Part shown: piece after piece, positions 46,396 to 57,444 of the stretch
Numbering within the stretch: position 1 is the first letter of the stretch
How the letters are laid out: each line of letters opens with the position of its first letter
Assembly: GCA_028023455.1 (NCBI GenBank)
Contig: JAQFVV010012416.1
Span: forward strand, 7,483,594-7,547,593
DNA length: 64,000 nucleotides
Origin: Epiperipatus broadwayi
Lineage: Eukaryota; Onychophora; Udeonychophora; Euonychophora; Peripatidae
Reading direction: 5' to 3'
The notes under the pieces: generated by a model
Seen by the model: the letters and a program-made list of their open reading frames with translations, nothing else
Told to the model about the DNA's origin: nothing
Databases searched by the model: none
Made by a program: the position numbers and the translations under genes

Positions 46396-46699
46396 ATCTT
46401 GAAATAAAAATATGGAATGCAATTAAAATCTGGACAATAACTAACCTTGAATTAAAACTATGATAAAAGCTATTGTCAGAATGAAATCTGGATAATAACT
46501 GAGACTGTCAAAAAATATCACAAAAAAAACATGTTTTGATACGAGAACGAATTTTTTAAAAAACATTTTGATACCATATTAGATAACATGGCAAGGTTTG
46601 TTTCATGTGATCACACGATTAAATATTTATCATGGATGTGAAAAGGCCTACCATCTCCTCTACACTGCAGGTCTAATATGTAAGCATTCCCAAAGTTAA

Positions 46700-48145
46700 T
46701 ATACATTTTATTAAAAATATTGATAGTAAATATATATATATTCTGTGGGAAAACATAATTTCAGCAACTATATTTTTTTTTATTAAATTATAATTTCTTG
46801 AATGATAGTCTGACATTTTGTTTCTTACATAGATGAAGAATGATATTCCTGATACATTAAATTAAAATTAAGCACATAGAAAAATAAAATAACAATGTGT
46901 ATTTTAAAATTTAGTTTTGGAATATCTATTGCATTATCAAAATGTTATTGTAATTTTAGTAATACAAATAATTAAATCTTTTTTGTTTTTTTGACAATAA
47001 TATAATTTTTTTAATGTGCAATAAAAGCTGCCATTATCTTGAATATGTCATAAACAAATTATAAGACTATTAATTTAAAATTCAGCAAATAAATTATATT
47101 TTTAACTTATATTTAGTAACAATATGATCATATAAAATTGATTATTAACTGCACAATGCATAAAATCATTTTTCTCCCCCCCCCCATCCAAAATAATATA
47201 AATTACAATCACTGTAATTTAACTTCAGGCAAAATTAGTGTTCATAGGAATTTTAATCCAAACTATTGATTGAATGAATATATTATAGCTAATGTACACG
47301 TTTAAACTTTATTATTAATGCTTTTTTTTTATATTGAATGTGATCAAAATAAATTTTTAATTATGTATTGTACTAAATGAAAGTTGTGGGTTTTTTTATT
47401 TTTGCAATTGTTAACAATGAAAATCTTCCTTATTTTAGATACATTATAAATGAAAGCATTAGTTGCCTTACAAGAATATTACATGAAAAATAAGTATATT
47501 AATATTTTCATTCTATATTCAAAACATAAACAATGCATACTATGCAATGAATAAGTCCTGTCTCTACTGTACCTTTTTAACATGAATGTTACCATTTTAT
47601 TATCAGATGATGTAGCTTTAAAGAAGTCATCCTATAATATCACCAATCTTACAAAATAGATATTTTACACAAAAATTTCAAAAACTTTTTTAACTATTGT
47701 TGTATTGAATAATCAATTATAAATCAAAATAGTGGATACAAATTGATGATGTACATTATAGAAAATCTCACACAAATGTTCATAAAGGTTACGTAAAAAT
47801 ATATATAAAAAATATATTCGGCTTTAAATGTTTGTAAATGTATTCTTATATTACCAATCACTTCCTTCCTGCTCAATAAAAAATATTATTTAAAAATTAT
47901 TGAATGCTTTTTTTATGTTTATATTTTATTTATATTTAAATAAATTTGTATATTTATATCTTTTTTAAACTTAACACATTATATTAATGTGTCGAATAAA
48001 TTATAACCACATTTAGCAAAAATTTGTATATTAACATACAATACACATTTTGCTATGATTATATTATTTTTTATCTGATTAATATTTTTACACGCCTATA
48101 ATTTTTAATTACTATACAATTATGTATATTAAAATATAAACTCAG
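46700..48145. other. AT-rich spacer
   Basis: A 10-C run near 47177 and T runs only. No gene. Confidence 0.5.
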
Positions 48146-48159
48146 GATATTGCCATATT

Positions 48160-48472
48160 AAACAGGTAAAACTCTCCATACAGTATTGCCACTAGCCAGA
48201 GTAATCAATGGATGCCAGAAGACTTGCGCATAAAATCCCCATCTAGTGCCTACTCATCCAATATCCCCAGAATAGTTTCTGGCTTGTGGCCTTCGTCAGT
48301 GAGAAGTCTTGGATCTGAGAGCACTGCACCTAGATCTTAGGATCTAATGCACAAACCTTCTGGCATCCATTGATTACTCTGGCTTGCACTGAATGACAAT
48401 ACTGTATGGAGAGTTTTACCTGTTTAATAACAGTTATAAACAATCATAAGAAACAGTGATCAAGTAATGTTT
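48160..48472 (+). mobile_element. M1 palindromic retroposon, 13-bp target duplication
   Basis: A perfect 13-bp direct repeat 'atattgccatatt' (48147-48159 and 48473-48485) defines a 313-bp insertion. The left arm is complete ('agccagagtaatcaatgga' to 'catccaatatcccc') and the right arm is internally deleted. The loop, inverted relative to the 43 kb copy, holds on the minus strand 'ctgacgaaggccacaagcca' plus 'gaaa' (48299-48276). The tail 'cagttataaacaatcataag' with 'gtgatcaagtaatgttt' ends at the duplication. It landed inside or next to an RTE-like relic. Confidence 0.85.
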
Positions 48473-48485
48473 ATATTGCCATATT

Positions 48486-49545
48486 CTAAAAAAGAATATT
48501 CATTAAAATGCATCAGCAGAGCTTAGATTACATGATGATATTAAAAAGATTAACATTGACATAGGTGTAAGACAAAGAGATTTAATGTCTCTAAAGCTTT
48601 TTGTAATAATATTATAGGTGTTTAACAAATTAAAATGGAAAACTAAAGGAATAAAATTGAATGGAGATTATTTAAAGTAATCTAGATTTTAAGATGATAT
48701 CATAACTTTTGCAAATCAGAGCTTCAGGAAAGGTTGAAAAGTTATCAGATGAAACTAAGAAAGAAAAACTAACTATAAATGCTAAAATAACTAAAGGACA
48801 GATCAATAAGTTTTCTCAGAAGAAGATAATTTAAGTTTGATAATCATGAGTTACAAGTTACCAGCTATGAATACCTTCATCATATTATTAATACAAATAG
48901 AAACATAATGAATGAAATTAATCACAAAATTAAGCTTAAGTAAAATTGCTTTTTGTAAAAATAACTTGATAAAGAATATATATATATATATGTCTTTAAA
49001 ATTACAAAGAAGTCAAGTCATATGTCACATGACCTAATTTAACAAGCTTGTATTACAAATGTTATATATAGAGCTCGCAAACAAGCTCTTAACAAGCTTT
49101 AGAGAAGGATGGTTTTTAATATGTGTGTTTTGTCATTTATTATTGATGAAGCTTAACAAAGGAACAATATTGATATTGCAGACTATTCAACAAAGTATAG
49201 AAAAATGTATGTTAGTAATATCAAGAAGAGATCAAAAATTAAATACATGAGTAAGAGAGAATAAACAGGTGCCATTATCATTACTGAAAAAAGATTGAAA
49301 GGGGAATGGGGTGGACATATTGTTAGAAGAGATGATAATAGATAGACAATTAAAGTTTTAAATTGGATCTGAAAAGAATATAAGACCTAGAAAAAGATTC
49401 ATGTGAGATGGACAGATGAATTAAGAAAGTCTGCAAGTATAATGTGAAGAAGCGAGGCTATTGATTAGAGAAACTGGATTAAGTTTGAAGAGACATTCAT
49501 TCTACAGTGGACCAATAATGGTTATGATGATGATGATGATTAATA
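48486..49545 (+). mobile_element. RTE-like LINE relic, 3' half with GAT tail
   Basis: It includes 'IGVRQRDLMSLKLF' (about 48559-48602, reverse-transcriptase motif B region), a segment near 49070-49250 with a 63-codon open frame corresponding to the C-terminal region, 'agaagagatgataatagata' and 'agatggacagatgaattaag', then 'cagtggaccaataatggtta' and (gat)n at 49525-49541. The 3' simple-repeat tail is usual for RTE elements. Non-functional. Confidence 0.75.
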
Positions 49546-49920
49546 TTTAGAGAATACTATAAAAAATTCTAAAAATGCATTCCATAACAATAATTTGCAA
49601 AGCAGTTATACTACGATCATTTTAATAAATTTGTAAACAATGTCTATCTTGTATCAATAGTAATCACTAGTAAGATAAAAAATGGACTACCTTTATCTTA
49701 CTATCATGCTATTATATGTACAGTAAATTAATCACTGATACCTGAATGGGTTAAAACTTTCCATTAGTTTCTACCAAACCAGCTCACATTTTCAAATAAC
49801 AATTAAGATACACATTCTAACAATTTTAATAATTGTGTTGATAAACTTTATTAAATACGTAAGGTGAAAAATATGTAATATTGTTTATGGAATACTGCAA
49901 TAAATGCTAACTATGCTTGT

Positions 49921-50146
49921 CATAATAATAATTCACAACTCAGACTTACTAGAGCACTTTTAATAACTTTGCAAACAGCATCCTATCTTGCATCATTGCT
50001 AATCTACTGCACAACAGTAAGGTGATTTGATAAAGGTGGTCCCCTTTTTGTTTGACTAGTGGATTATCACTGATACAAAAAAGGACATGGTTTCCATGCA
50101 GATTAAAATGATTTTAATAAGTCTGGCTCATGAATTATTATTATGA
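49921..50146. repeat. Foldback element with ~40-bp TIRs
   Basis: 'cataataataattcacaact' with 'cagacttact' faces 'aataagtctggctca' and 'tgaattattattatg'. Part of the interior ('ttttaataactttgcaaaca', 'cctatcttgcatca') is a diverged copy of 49610-49660, so two related elements lie side by side. 'actgcaataaatg' occurs on both sides (49891 and 50199). Confidence 0.6.
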
Positions 50147-50505
50147 TATGTGCCTTTGGAGTTTATTATAGCACTCCAAAATATTATCAAATCTTCTTAC
50201 TGCAATAAATGTTAATAATCATTATTTAGCGATACTTGCTTTGATATTTCTAAGTGTTGGACAAATTAAACAATTTACATATAATTTGCATATTACCTTT
50301 ACACACTACTTTGCATTATTTATTGTTTGTAGGTATGAATATGAGGCAATTTGCCTTGAAAGTGCTCAGCTTTTACTTATTTATTTATTGATTTATAAGA
50401 GTATTTTATAAAGCTTCTCCTGCCAGCGCCTCAACATTCTTATAATTTTACTATATGGTTATTAAAATTATTAAAATATGATAGGTATATATTCAAAATC
50501 ATATA

Positions 50506-51381
50506 CACCTGTGGGGCTCATTTTATGTGGTAGATAGGTTCCTCAGAAAGTGCACACAAAAGAAATTGCACAAAAATAAACTTGACTTACCTTGAAAAAT
50601 AGGGGATAGGTTCTGTAATTTTCAGAAATCGTATAAAAACAAAGCAACAAAGAAAAATTATTTTAAAATTCGCATTAAACAAATAAGAAAATAAAGTATG
50701 ACTAATAAAAAATTTCAAATATTTGAAAAAAAGTAATACAAGACAAAACTTTTTTTATTAACTATAGTATTTAATTTTACATTTTTTTCATACATATTTT
50801 AATCATTACCGTTATTTGACAATATGTGTTCATTTGTGAACTGGTAAAAAAATCAGATTTGTGATGTGATGTACATAAACCGCCCCTTTCAGTCTTGTGC
50901 TGCGTTAATGGTTAACGTTTCTATATTTAAAAAATGAGATCACAATCAAAACAAAAAGATTATACATTATCATTAGAAAGATTATTTTTAGCTTACAAAA
51001 TCAATAAAATCTTCGTTATTTATTTTAACAATCTAAAAAATTATTTATTTCTGTTATATCTAACAAAATATGTTTTAAAAGTTTAAAATTTTTGAATATT
51101 TATTGCAATATTTTTATACGTAAGTATTTACTCATTAGTATAGTAGGTTATTTACATAGTAACTAAGATTCTAAATACAGTTTCAGGCTATATTCACGTT
51201 AGTTGCTAATATAACATTATATTTTTTAAAAAGAAGTATTTCAAATCAAAATAAGTTATTAATAATTTAAATTTTTTGATATTAATAAATATAGTAAAAT
51301 ATGAAAGATATTAAAAAGAAACATAAATCACATAACTTCAAAATCGCATTAAATTAATCTGCATAAAATGAGACCCAGGTG
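50506..51381. mobile_element. Mariner/Tc1-like MITE, TA target duplication
   Basis: Termini CACCTGTGGGGCTCATTTTATG and, read in reverse from the right, CACCTGGGTCTCATTTTATGC, each preceded by TA (50504-50505 and 51382-51383). The subterminal words about hexa-adenine and 'gataggttc', 'gcacaaaaataaa' recall Tigger/pogo-type ends, but that is impression only. No transposase within 876 bp. Confidence 0.75.
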
Positions 51382-51389
51382 TACATATT

Positions 51390-52570
51390 ATTTCTAGAAA
51401 ATGTAAACTAATGCTACTCTTACATTTCAATTATATGGTTGCAAACATTGCATTTTTTTTATAATGACTACAACCCTATTTTTAAAATAGAATAGTATTT
51501 AGTTGTAAATTTCTAAAAATAGAAGTCTGTGGCACATGACCAACAAACTCCATAGTTAAAAAATGAGTCAAGAATTGAACTAGATAATTTCAAAACAAAC
51601 TTTGCAAACCAAAAGTATTTTCTTATCAACCTATAAATTATATCAGATCATTAATGCAAAAATTGTTGATGCTTTCCTCACTGATCTGGAACTGTTCTGT
51701 ATGGCTATTTGTCTGATAAATAGTGATAATTAAATCTCCCTCATCCAAAAATGTTGCCAAATTATAGAAAAGTCAAAACGTTCAAGGTAATACCAAATGA
51801 CAGTCGGTTTTAGCCTTTCTGTCCATCTTAGAATGATTCCATCAAACAGATATTTTCTTATCCATGGTGCACTAGGTTCTATTTAAATATCTCAAATTTA
51901 ACAATTACAGTAAGTACTCAAATTTTCACTTAGAAAATCTACTGCCTTACAACTCATAAAATTTGTGTCCTGGATTTTATTTAAGATCCATTTTTAATTT
52001 CCACTTACCGTTTTACTACAGAAAAATTCTATTAGAGCATTTAATCATCATATTGCAACAATTATCCATATATTGAAAACCATCTGGCTGTCTTGGCGGC
52101 ACATCTATATATTTGATCAGGAGAAAAAAAATCTTTATATGAAATGAGATATTTGGTAGAAACCATTTGTAAAATGCATTAAATATTTGCCTGAAAGTTA
52201 ATAATCTTATGTGATAGCTTCCAGCATTTTATGAATGCTGGAAAATCAGCTAAGCTATTATCCTTTTATTATAAGTAGTAGAATGCAATATTTATTATAA
52301 TCCTGGAAAAATTTGCCAGATGTATCATTCTACTCACTTCTAAATGGAGTAAAAATCAAGTAATCTTGGCTAACTATGAGTTATTGCATTAGTTCAAAAC
52401 AGTAAAAAAAAAAAAACATTCACTCTACCTAGAAACTCTCTCTTATTTTTTTCTCATTATAGGGTTTTCGTAAATAAATCTTTTCTTAAAACAAATTGTT
52501 TAATTTGTGATAAGCTTACACAAAGTTTTAATTATATAGTATAATATATATATTATTAATAATTTCCATA
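51390..52570. other. AT-rich spacer
   Basis: No gene. A small palindrome 'ttccagcatt/aatgctggaa' at 52209-52232 is noted. Confidence 0.5.
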
Positions 52571-52575
52571 CTGTA

Positions 52576-52715
52576 CATTTTTAATTACAAACTTTAGTCT
52601 AGTTCCTTATTAAAACTGACAGTTATTTAAAAAAAAAAAAAAAATGATTTCCTTTTCCTTTTAAAAATAAATGACAGTTTTATTAAGAATTAGACTAAGG
52701 TTTACAATTAAAAAT
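52576..52715. repeat. Foldback element, arms about 50 bp
   Basis: 'ttttaattacaaactttagt' and 'ccttattaaaactgacagtt' on the left pair with 'aatgacagttttattaa' and 'ctaaggtttacaattaaaa' on the right, around an A-run and pyrimidine-rich loop. Confidence 0.75.
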
Positions 52716-52719
52716 TCAA

Positions 52720-54085
52720 ATTATAGAAAATATTAACAAAATATAGATGTCTATATAATTTAGAATAAAAAATACCAAAAAGGGAAATATTATAAAATCG
52801 GAATACTAATCAAAAGTAGGTGTGGATTATTAAATCATATATATAAATTATTTCAAATTATTTTGATTTATTAATAAACCATAAAGGAAATAAAAAGACA
52901 GAGTGTGTGTGGGGGGGGGGGGGAGCATATGAATATGTATTTTCTTAAATCTTTGGGGGGAAAGTAAAATATCTCTTAAGTAGACCATTCCAGGGCAAAG
53001 GCTCTTCAATAGTCACTCATAAGAGAATAATAAAGAAGACATTACTCACCAGTCCTGTCAATTTCTAGATGGTGAAATTTTGAACAGTTTACCATTCTTA
53101 CTTAACCCTCTAGCTAACAATAACTAAATGTCCATTTACTGATCAATATTGGACTACTAGCAGGATTGACTATGAGCTGAGAATCTGGTGGGGGGGAGGG
53201 TCTATGCCTAAACAGGTCTAAAAAAAATTCAAATTTTATCTGGCTCAGATTTGAACTCATTTTTAAAACGTGCTTACATGATGTACTATCATATATAATC
53301 TTAATTTTAACGTAATGAAACTAAAGTTGATCTTATAAAGTATTAGCAACATACAGTACAATTAATATGGCCGACAATTAGCCTATAGCTTTGCTTGATA
53401 TTTGCATTAACTTATATCCATTCTATTTTAATATTCATAAATTTTATACAATATGTTATGACTTTTAGTGGGTTATGGGTGAAATAACTTTTACAAGCTC
53501 TCTTAAAAATAAAAAGCTAAACAAAAATTGTTCATGAAATGTTTTTGCAAGGTATCAAAATTTTTTGATGATACAAGTTTTAAGCTTTTTAACATATACT
53601 TAAATCAGGTACTATATGTATATGTATGGAAATAATGAAACTGTAATTTATATATGTGTGAAAAATATTGTATAAAAAGTAATACAACCAAAGTAAGATT
53701 AATACTGTATGTGAATGGTGATCGTTGTTATTATCATGATTCTCATATAATATTGTACTAAAAATATCTACTATGAAGCTACAGTAGTTACATATATATA
53801 TAATACTTTCTTACTAATTTAAACGTTATGTAAACAACTTTTTATAACTGCTTAAATATATAACCCTTAGAAATATAATCAATTTCAGAACATATTTGAA
53901 CGAAAATGTTCTTAGATTGATATAATGCATTCAGAGGAAATTATTGAAATTAAAAACATATATAAATACAGAAATGCAAAAATTATATCAAATGACCATT
54001 AGTAACATATGTATGTATTACACTTATATGTACACCATAAACTTAATGTGCATAATACTAAACTGGTAATGATATAACTACAATT
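52720..54085. other. Spacer with G tract and a dispersed repeat fragment
   Basis: A GTGTGTG run followed by 12 G residues is at 52902-52923; a second G-rich word is at 53189. 53100-53145 is the dispersed repeat also seen at 34.2 and 35.8 kb. No gene. Confidence 0.5.
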
Positions 54086-54089
54086 ATAG

Positions 54090-54260
54090 TAGCTGATGAT
54101 TCGGTGAAATGAGTATAGAGAAAGCTGATTGGCTAGTTATTTTAGCATGATATCTAACTTGCTATGATTCTGTTATTGGTCATTAGAGTGATTGGTTTGT
54201 TTAAACTTTGTTAACAAATAGTTAATTTATATATAGATGTATGTATATTAAGTTTTCTTT
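54090..54260 (+). promoter_or_regulatory. Weak candidate promoter: cluster of inverted CCAAT words
   Basis: ATTGG occurs three times in about 75 bp ('gattggctag', 'ttattggtc', 'gattggtttg', 54127-54200), followed by 'tatatagatg' near 54230. A similar pair is at 15374-15405. Spacing suits NF-Y-type sites in a Pol II promoter, but no transcript or ORF follows. Confidence 0.2.
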
Positions 54261-54264
54261 TCCA

Positions 54265-55255
54265 AGGCAAGTTTGTAGTAGTAGTTAGGCAATAGAAAAT
54301 TTTCAATCCAATGATAATCCTTGATTACCACGGGTGATAGCTTGCTATTCTTTTATAATTTATTCCAATGAGTAATGAGTATGGAAAATAGAACTACTAC
54401 ATTAATCAATTAACAGGCTGGAGAAGACTTAATTGTTAGTAGAAATGAGAAAAAAAGAAAACATTAAACAAAATATAACATACAGCATTAGAGTAATTAT
54501 TTTTTTCAAACCTAAAACAATAACATAAAATGAACATAATAGAAACATAAAACAAGCATAATATTAACAATAATAACATGACTTTACTCATATTCATCCA
54601 AGAGAAGAGATTACTTCATCCTATTCAAATACCATCTACTGTAAGCTTGAATAATCAATGAACATCATATAGTATAATGCTATATCCAAAAAAGCTTAGA
54701 TATGGCACTACCCTTTAGCAAGTGATTTTTTTTTTTAAAAAAAAAAAAGACTATTTTCTCTTCTACTATTTCAATTTATCAATATATTGCGCATACAGAA
54801 GTTGTAATTGCAAAAAAAAAAAGTTCAAACTATTACATATGAGCACATCACAAATTCCTAACAATCATAAGATTGACTGCTACAAAGCAAAATAACTTAC
54901 ATGAAGATCAACTAAAAGAAAGGCTAAATTTGACAATATAAATTCCAGGGAAACAAAATTCCCATTATGTATATAATTCTATATATTGTTTGATACTGAA
55001 AAAAAAAAAAACGTTCAAATATTTATGAACTTTTAGTAATAAAAAATATATATTTTATTAGATTTTGACAAAATATTTTTAAAAAACTGTATCAAGAAAT
55101 TTACCTCTCAATTTGGAAATGTTATCTTTTTCTTTAATTCTTGTTTTTATCATAGTAAATAAAAATATTAAAATACCAGTTTAGTATATGATCTACTATC
55201 GCTATTTTCTACCACCAGGTAGTGCACTTTCTAAGTGAAAATATATATATAGAAA
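54265..55255. other. AT-rich spacer
   Basis: It contains one MITE terminal word at 54630-54650 (see 17474-17575). No gene. Confidence 0.5.
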
Positions 55256-55309
55256 TAAACAGAATATTAGGTGTGAGTTAATATATGATAATAGTAAGGA
55301 AAGTAGTTT

Positions 55310-55770
55310 ATTGTTTAAGGCTCGAATGGGATCTTGAGCTACAAGACAATATACATGTAAATGGAAAAATATGGGTGATTTATTTTGTAAATTATGTAAG
55401 GAAGGAATAGAAAATATTAGGCATTTGTTACTTGAATGTAAATGCTTGAAAACAGAAAGGGTACATATAATGAAGTTATGGAAGAATAAATATGAAAAAA
55501 GTGATTATACAGAAAGTGAATTATTGGTTTTTATGCTGGGTTTGGGAAAAGATAAGAGGGATTTAGATATAAAGATTATAGAGTTGACAAAGATTATGTT
55601 GTGGAAATGGGATAGAATATGGGAAAGTTTAGAATGGGGAATGGAAAATAAAATGGCTAACAGGTTTATCTGGGCATAATTGCTGAGATATTCTTGACTT
55701 CGGTTAAGGAGAAGCCACAATACATCACAACACATCACATAATCGATTTGAATTAAAATGGCAATATACA
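55310..55770 (+). mobile_element. LINE 3' end with C-terminal zinc motif
   Basis: The frame starts 'LLFKARMGS', has a stop, then continues for 102 codons (55371-55679): 'FCKLCKEGIENIRHLLLECK' is the CxxC...H...C zinc motif found at the C-terminus of many LINE ORF2 proteins, followed by a Lys-rich helical tail. A 3' UTR-like segment with 'cacaatacatcacaacacat' follows. The style resembles the LINE at 250-2985; the two may be one family, but no shared segment exists to prove it. Confidence 0.75.
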
Positions 55771-55779
55771 TTAAATGTG

Positions 55780-57230
55780 CACATTAGCACAAATATAATC
55801 AGAAAATATTCAAATAATTAAAAAGAAATTGAATTACAATATATAATAAAAATATTTATTTGTCCATATGTAATTCCAAAGAATAATTCACATCTCACAT
55901 ATATTTATTACCTCACAAATTTCCATTGCATTAATTTAAACTTTTATTCTGAATTAGTCATTTAATAAATTGGACTTGATTTGTTAGAAATAAAAGGGTG
56001 CTCTTTTAGTACGCGATCTCCGCCATTTTAAATTTTACAAATAAAGAAAAAATAACAATAAAGATAATATGTAATGAGAAGAATTAATCTTTTTCTGATT
56101 GGGCAGCTCAGCTGGTGAAAAATAAAAATTGATGAAATTTTTGTTGGTTTAACTTTTTAAAATGTGAATGAAAAAATAAGAAGCCATCATAAATTTATTA
56201 AATTATATTCTAAAATGTAAAATTTTATTTATAATTCTTAAAATGTTAAAAACAATGCAGAATATCATATTAGGTGTTTTAATCTTACAATGGTAATTTT
56301 CTGATGACCATTTCATTTGAATTTGTTAACCTTTTTCTTAAAAACATGAATGAATAACTAAATGTTAAGCCACCATAAACCTATTAATATTTGTTCTAAA
56401 ATTTAAAATTGCATTTATAATTTTTTTAAATATTACAAACATTGTAGAGTACTGTGTTTAAAAAGTTAACAATCATACCGCTTTAGTCTTGTGCTCCATT
56501 ACAATTAAATTTGTTTACTATTTTTAAAAATAAAATATGCCTTTGTGTTTCCATTATTATGAAATCTTGTGTAAAAATAATCATAAATATTTAAATAAAT
56601 TATGAAAACAAGGCAATTTTTTTGTTGATGGCTAACAATAAAAAAAATTGGGTATATTCCTCGTAATTACCCTCTATTAATCATTGCAATCTTCAGATTC
56701 TTTTTTTAATTAACAAATCAATAGTTTCTTCTATCAAAATAATAACAAAACTAGAAAAACATTGCTATAAGTAGCTGCAAGAGAGCAAATGAAAAATGAG
56801 GATTGATGAACGCCTTCTCTAAAGCAAGTAAAGTTCTTTGGAATTATCAATAACAGTGTTAAATAAAAAAATTAATTACATGATGAATTTAATAAAAAAA
56901 ATAAACTGAAGGAAGTAAGTAAAAAAATGCAATAAAGCTAATAAAGTAAATGAATTAAGTAATAAAATACTATGACAAATAATAAGTGAATGAAATAAGT
57001 AAACAAACAAATTCACAACTTAATAATTTGATTGATGCAAGAAAAATACATCACACCCATAAATTTATTGTTATTTTTTAATTACTTTGTACAAATAAAT
57101 ACCTTTCCTGTACATCGTAATTTAACTTATTTTAATATTCTTTTGTAAGTATATTTACACCCAAAAATATGTTTATTGCATATCGTAATTTAATTTATGA
57201 ATTATTCTTTTATTTGGAAAATGTGTTTAA
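55780..57230. repeat. AT-rich DNA with ~187-bp diverged tandem repeat (56135-56560)
   Basis: Three units begin near 56135, 56321 and 56509. Shared words include 'agccatcataaatttatt' and 'agccaccataaacctatt', then 'ttctaaaat.taaaatt' and 'atttataatt', then 'acaa..attgtaga'. A ~60-bp duplication containing 'catcgtaatttaa' and 'catatcgtaatttaa' is at 57114-57210. The rest is anonymous. Confidence 0.55.
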
Positions 57231-57444
57231 TGGCGGCCTCTGAATGCAGATCTTCTGTATCATCTCTCATCTGATGTGAATATATTTGCACTAAAAAGGG
57301 AAAAATTCGAGAGAAAATTACAAAACTATATCTGTGAGTACAATCTTTATTATTCTATGCAATTATTTAGCGCGATTTACTACTTTAAAGTAGTTTTGAA
57401 ACATTAAATTAAATAACGTTTATTAATTACGGTTAACCGCTAAA

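Larger units (their letters stand above)
45126..46688. mobile_element. 1.56 kb non-autonomous TIR element with 8-bp target duplication
   Basis: Direct repeats 'cccaaagt' (45118-45125 and 46689-46696) flank it. The left end GGTACTTACATATTAGACC and the right end read in reverse, AATGCTTACATATTAGACC, are inverted repeats that continue through 'tgca'. A second inverted pair (45150-45172 and 45334-45368) suggests a shorter element nested in the left end. The interior has duplicated blocks (45390-45590 with 45745-45840; 46112-46215 with 46266-46393) and three C runs. No transposase. The GGTACT end and 8-bp duplication match the element at 4996-6186. Confidence 0.75.

Noticed and set aside
52902-52923. 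G12 tract as a G-quadruplex regulatory site
   Set aside because: A single homopolymer next to a GT run; most simply a microsatellite, with no gene nearby.
55998-57265. Possible TIR element with 'ccgccatttta' at 56020 and 'taatggcgg' at 57230
   Set aside because: Inverted similarity covers only about 12 bp and no target duplication was found.
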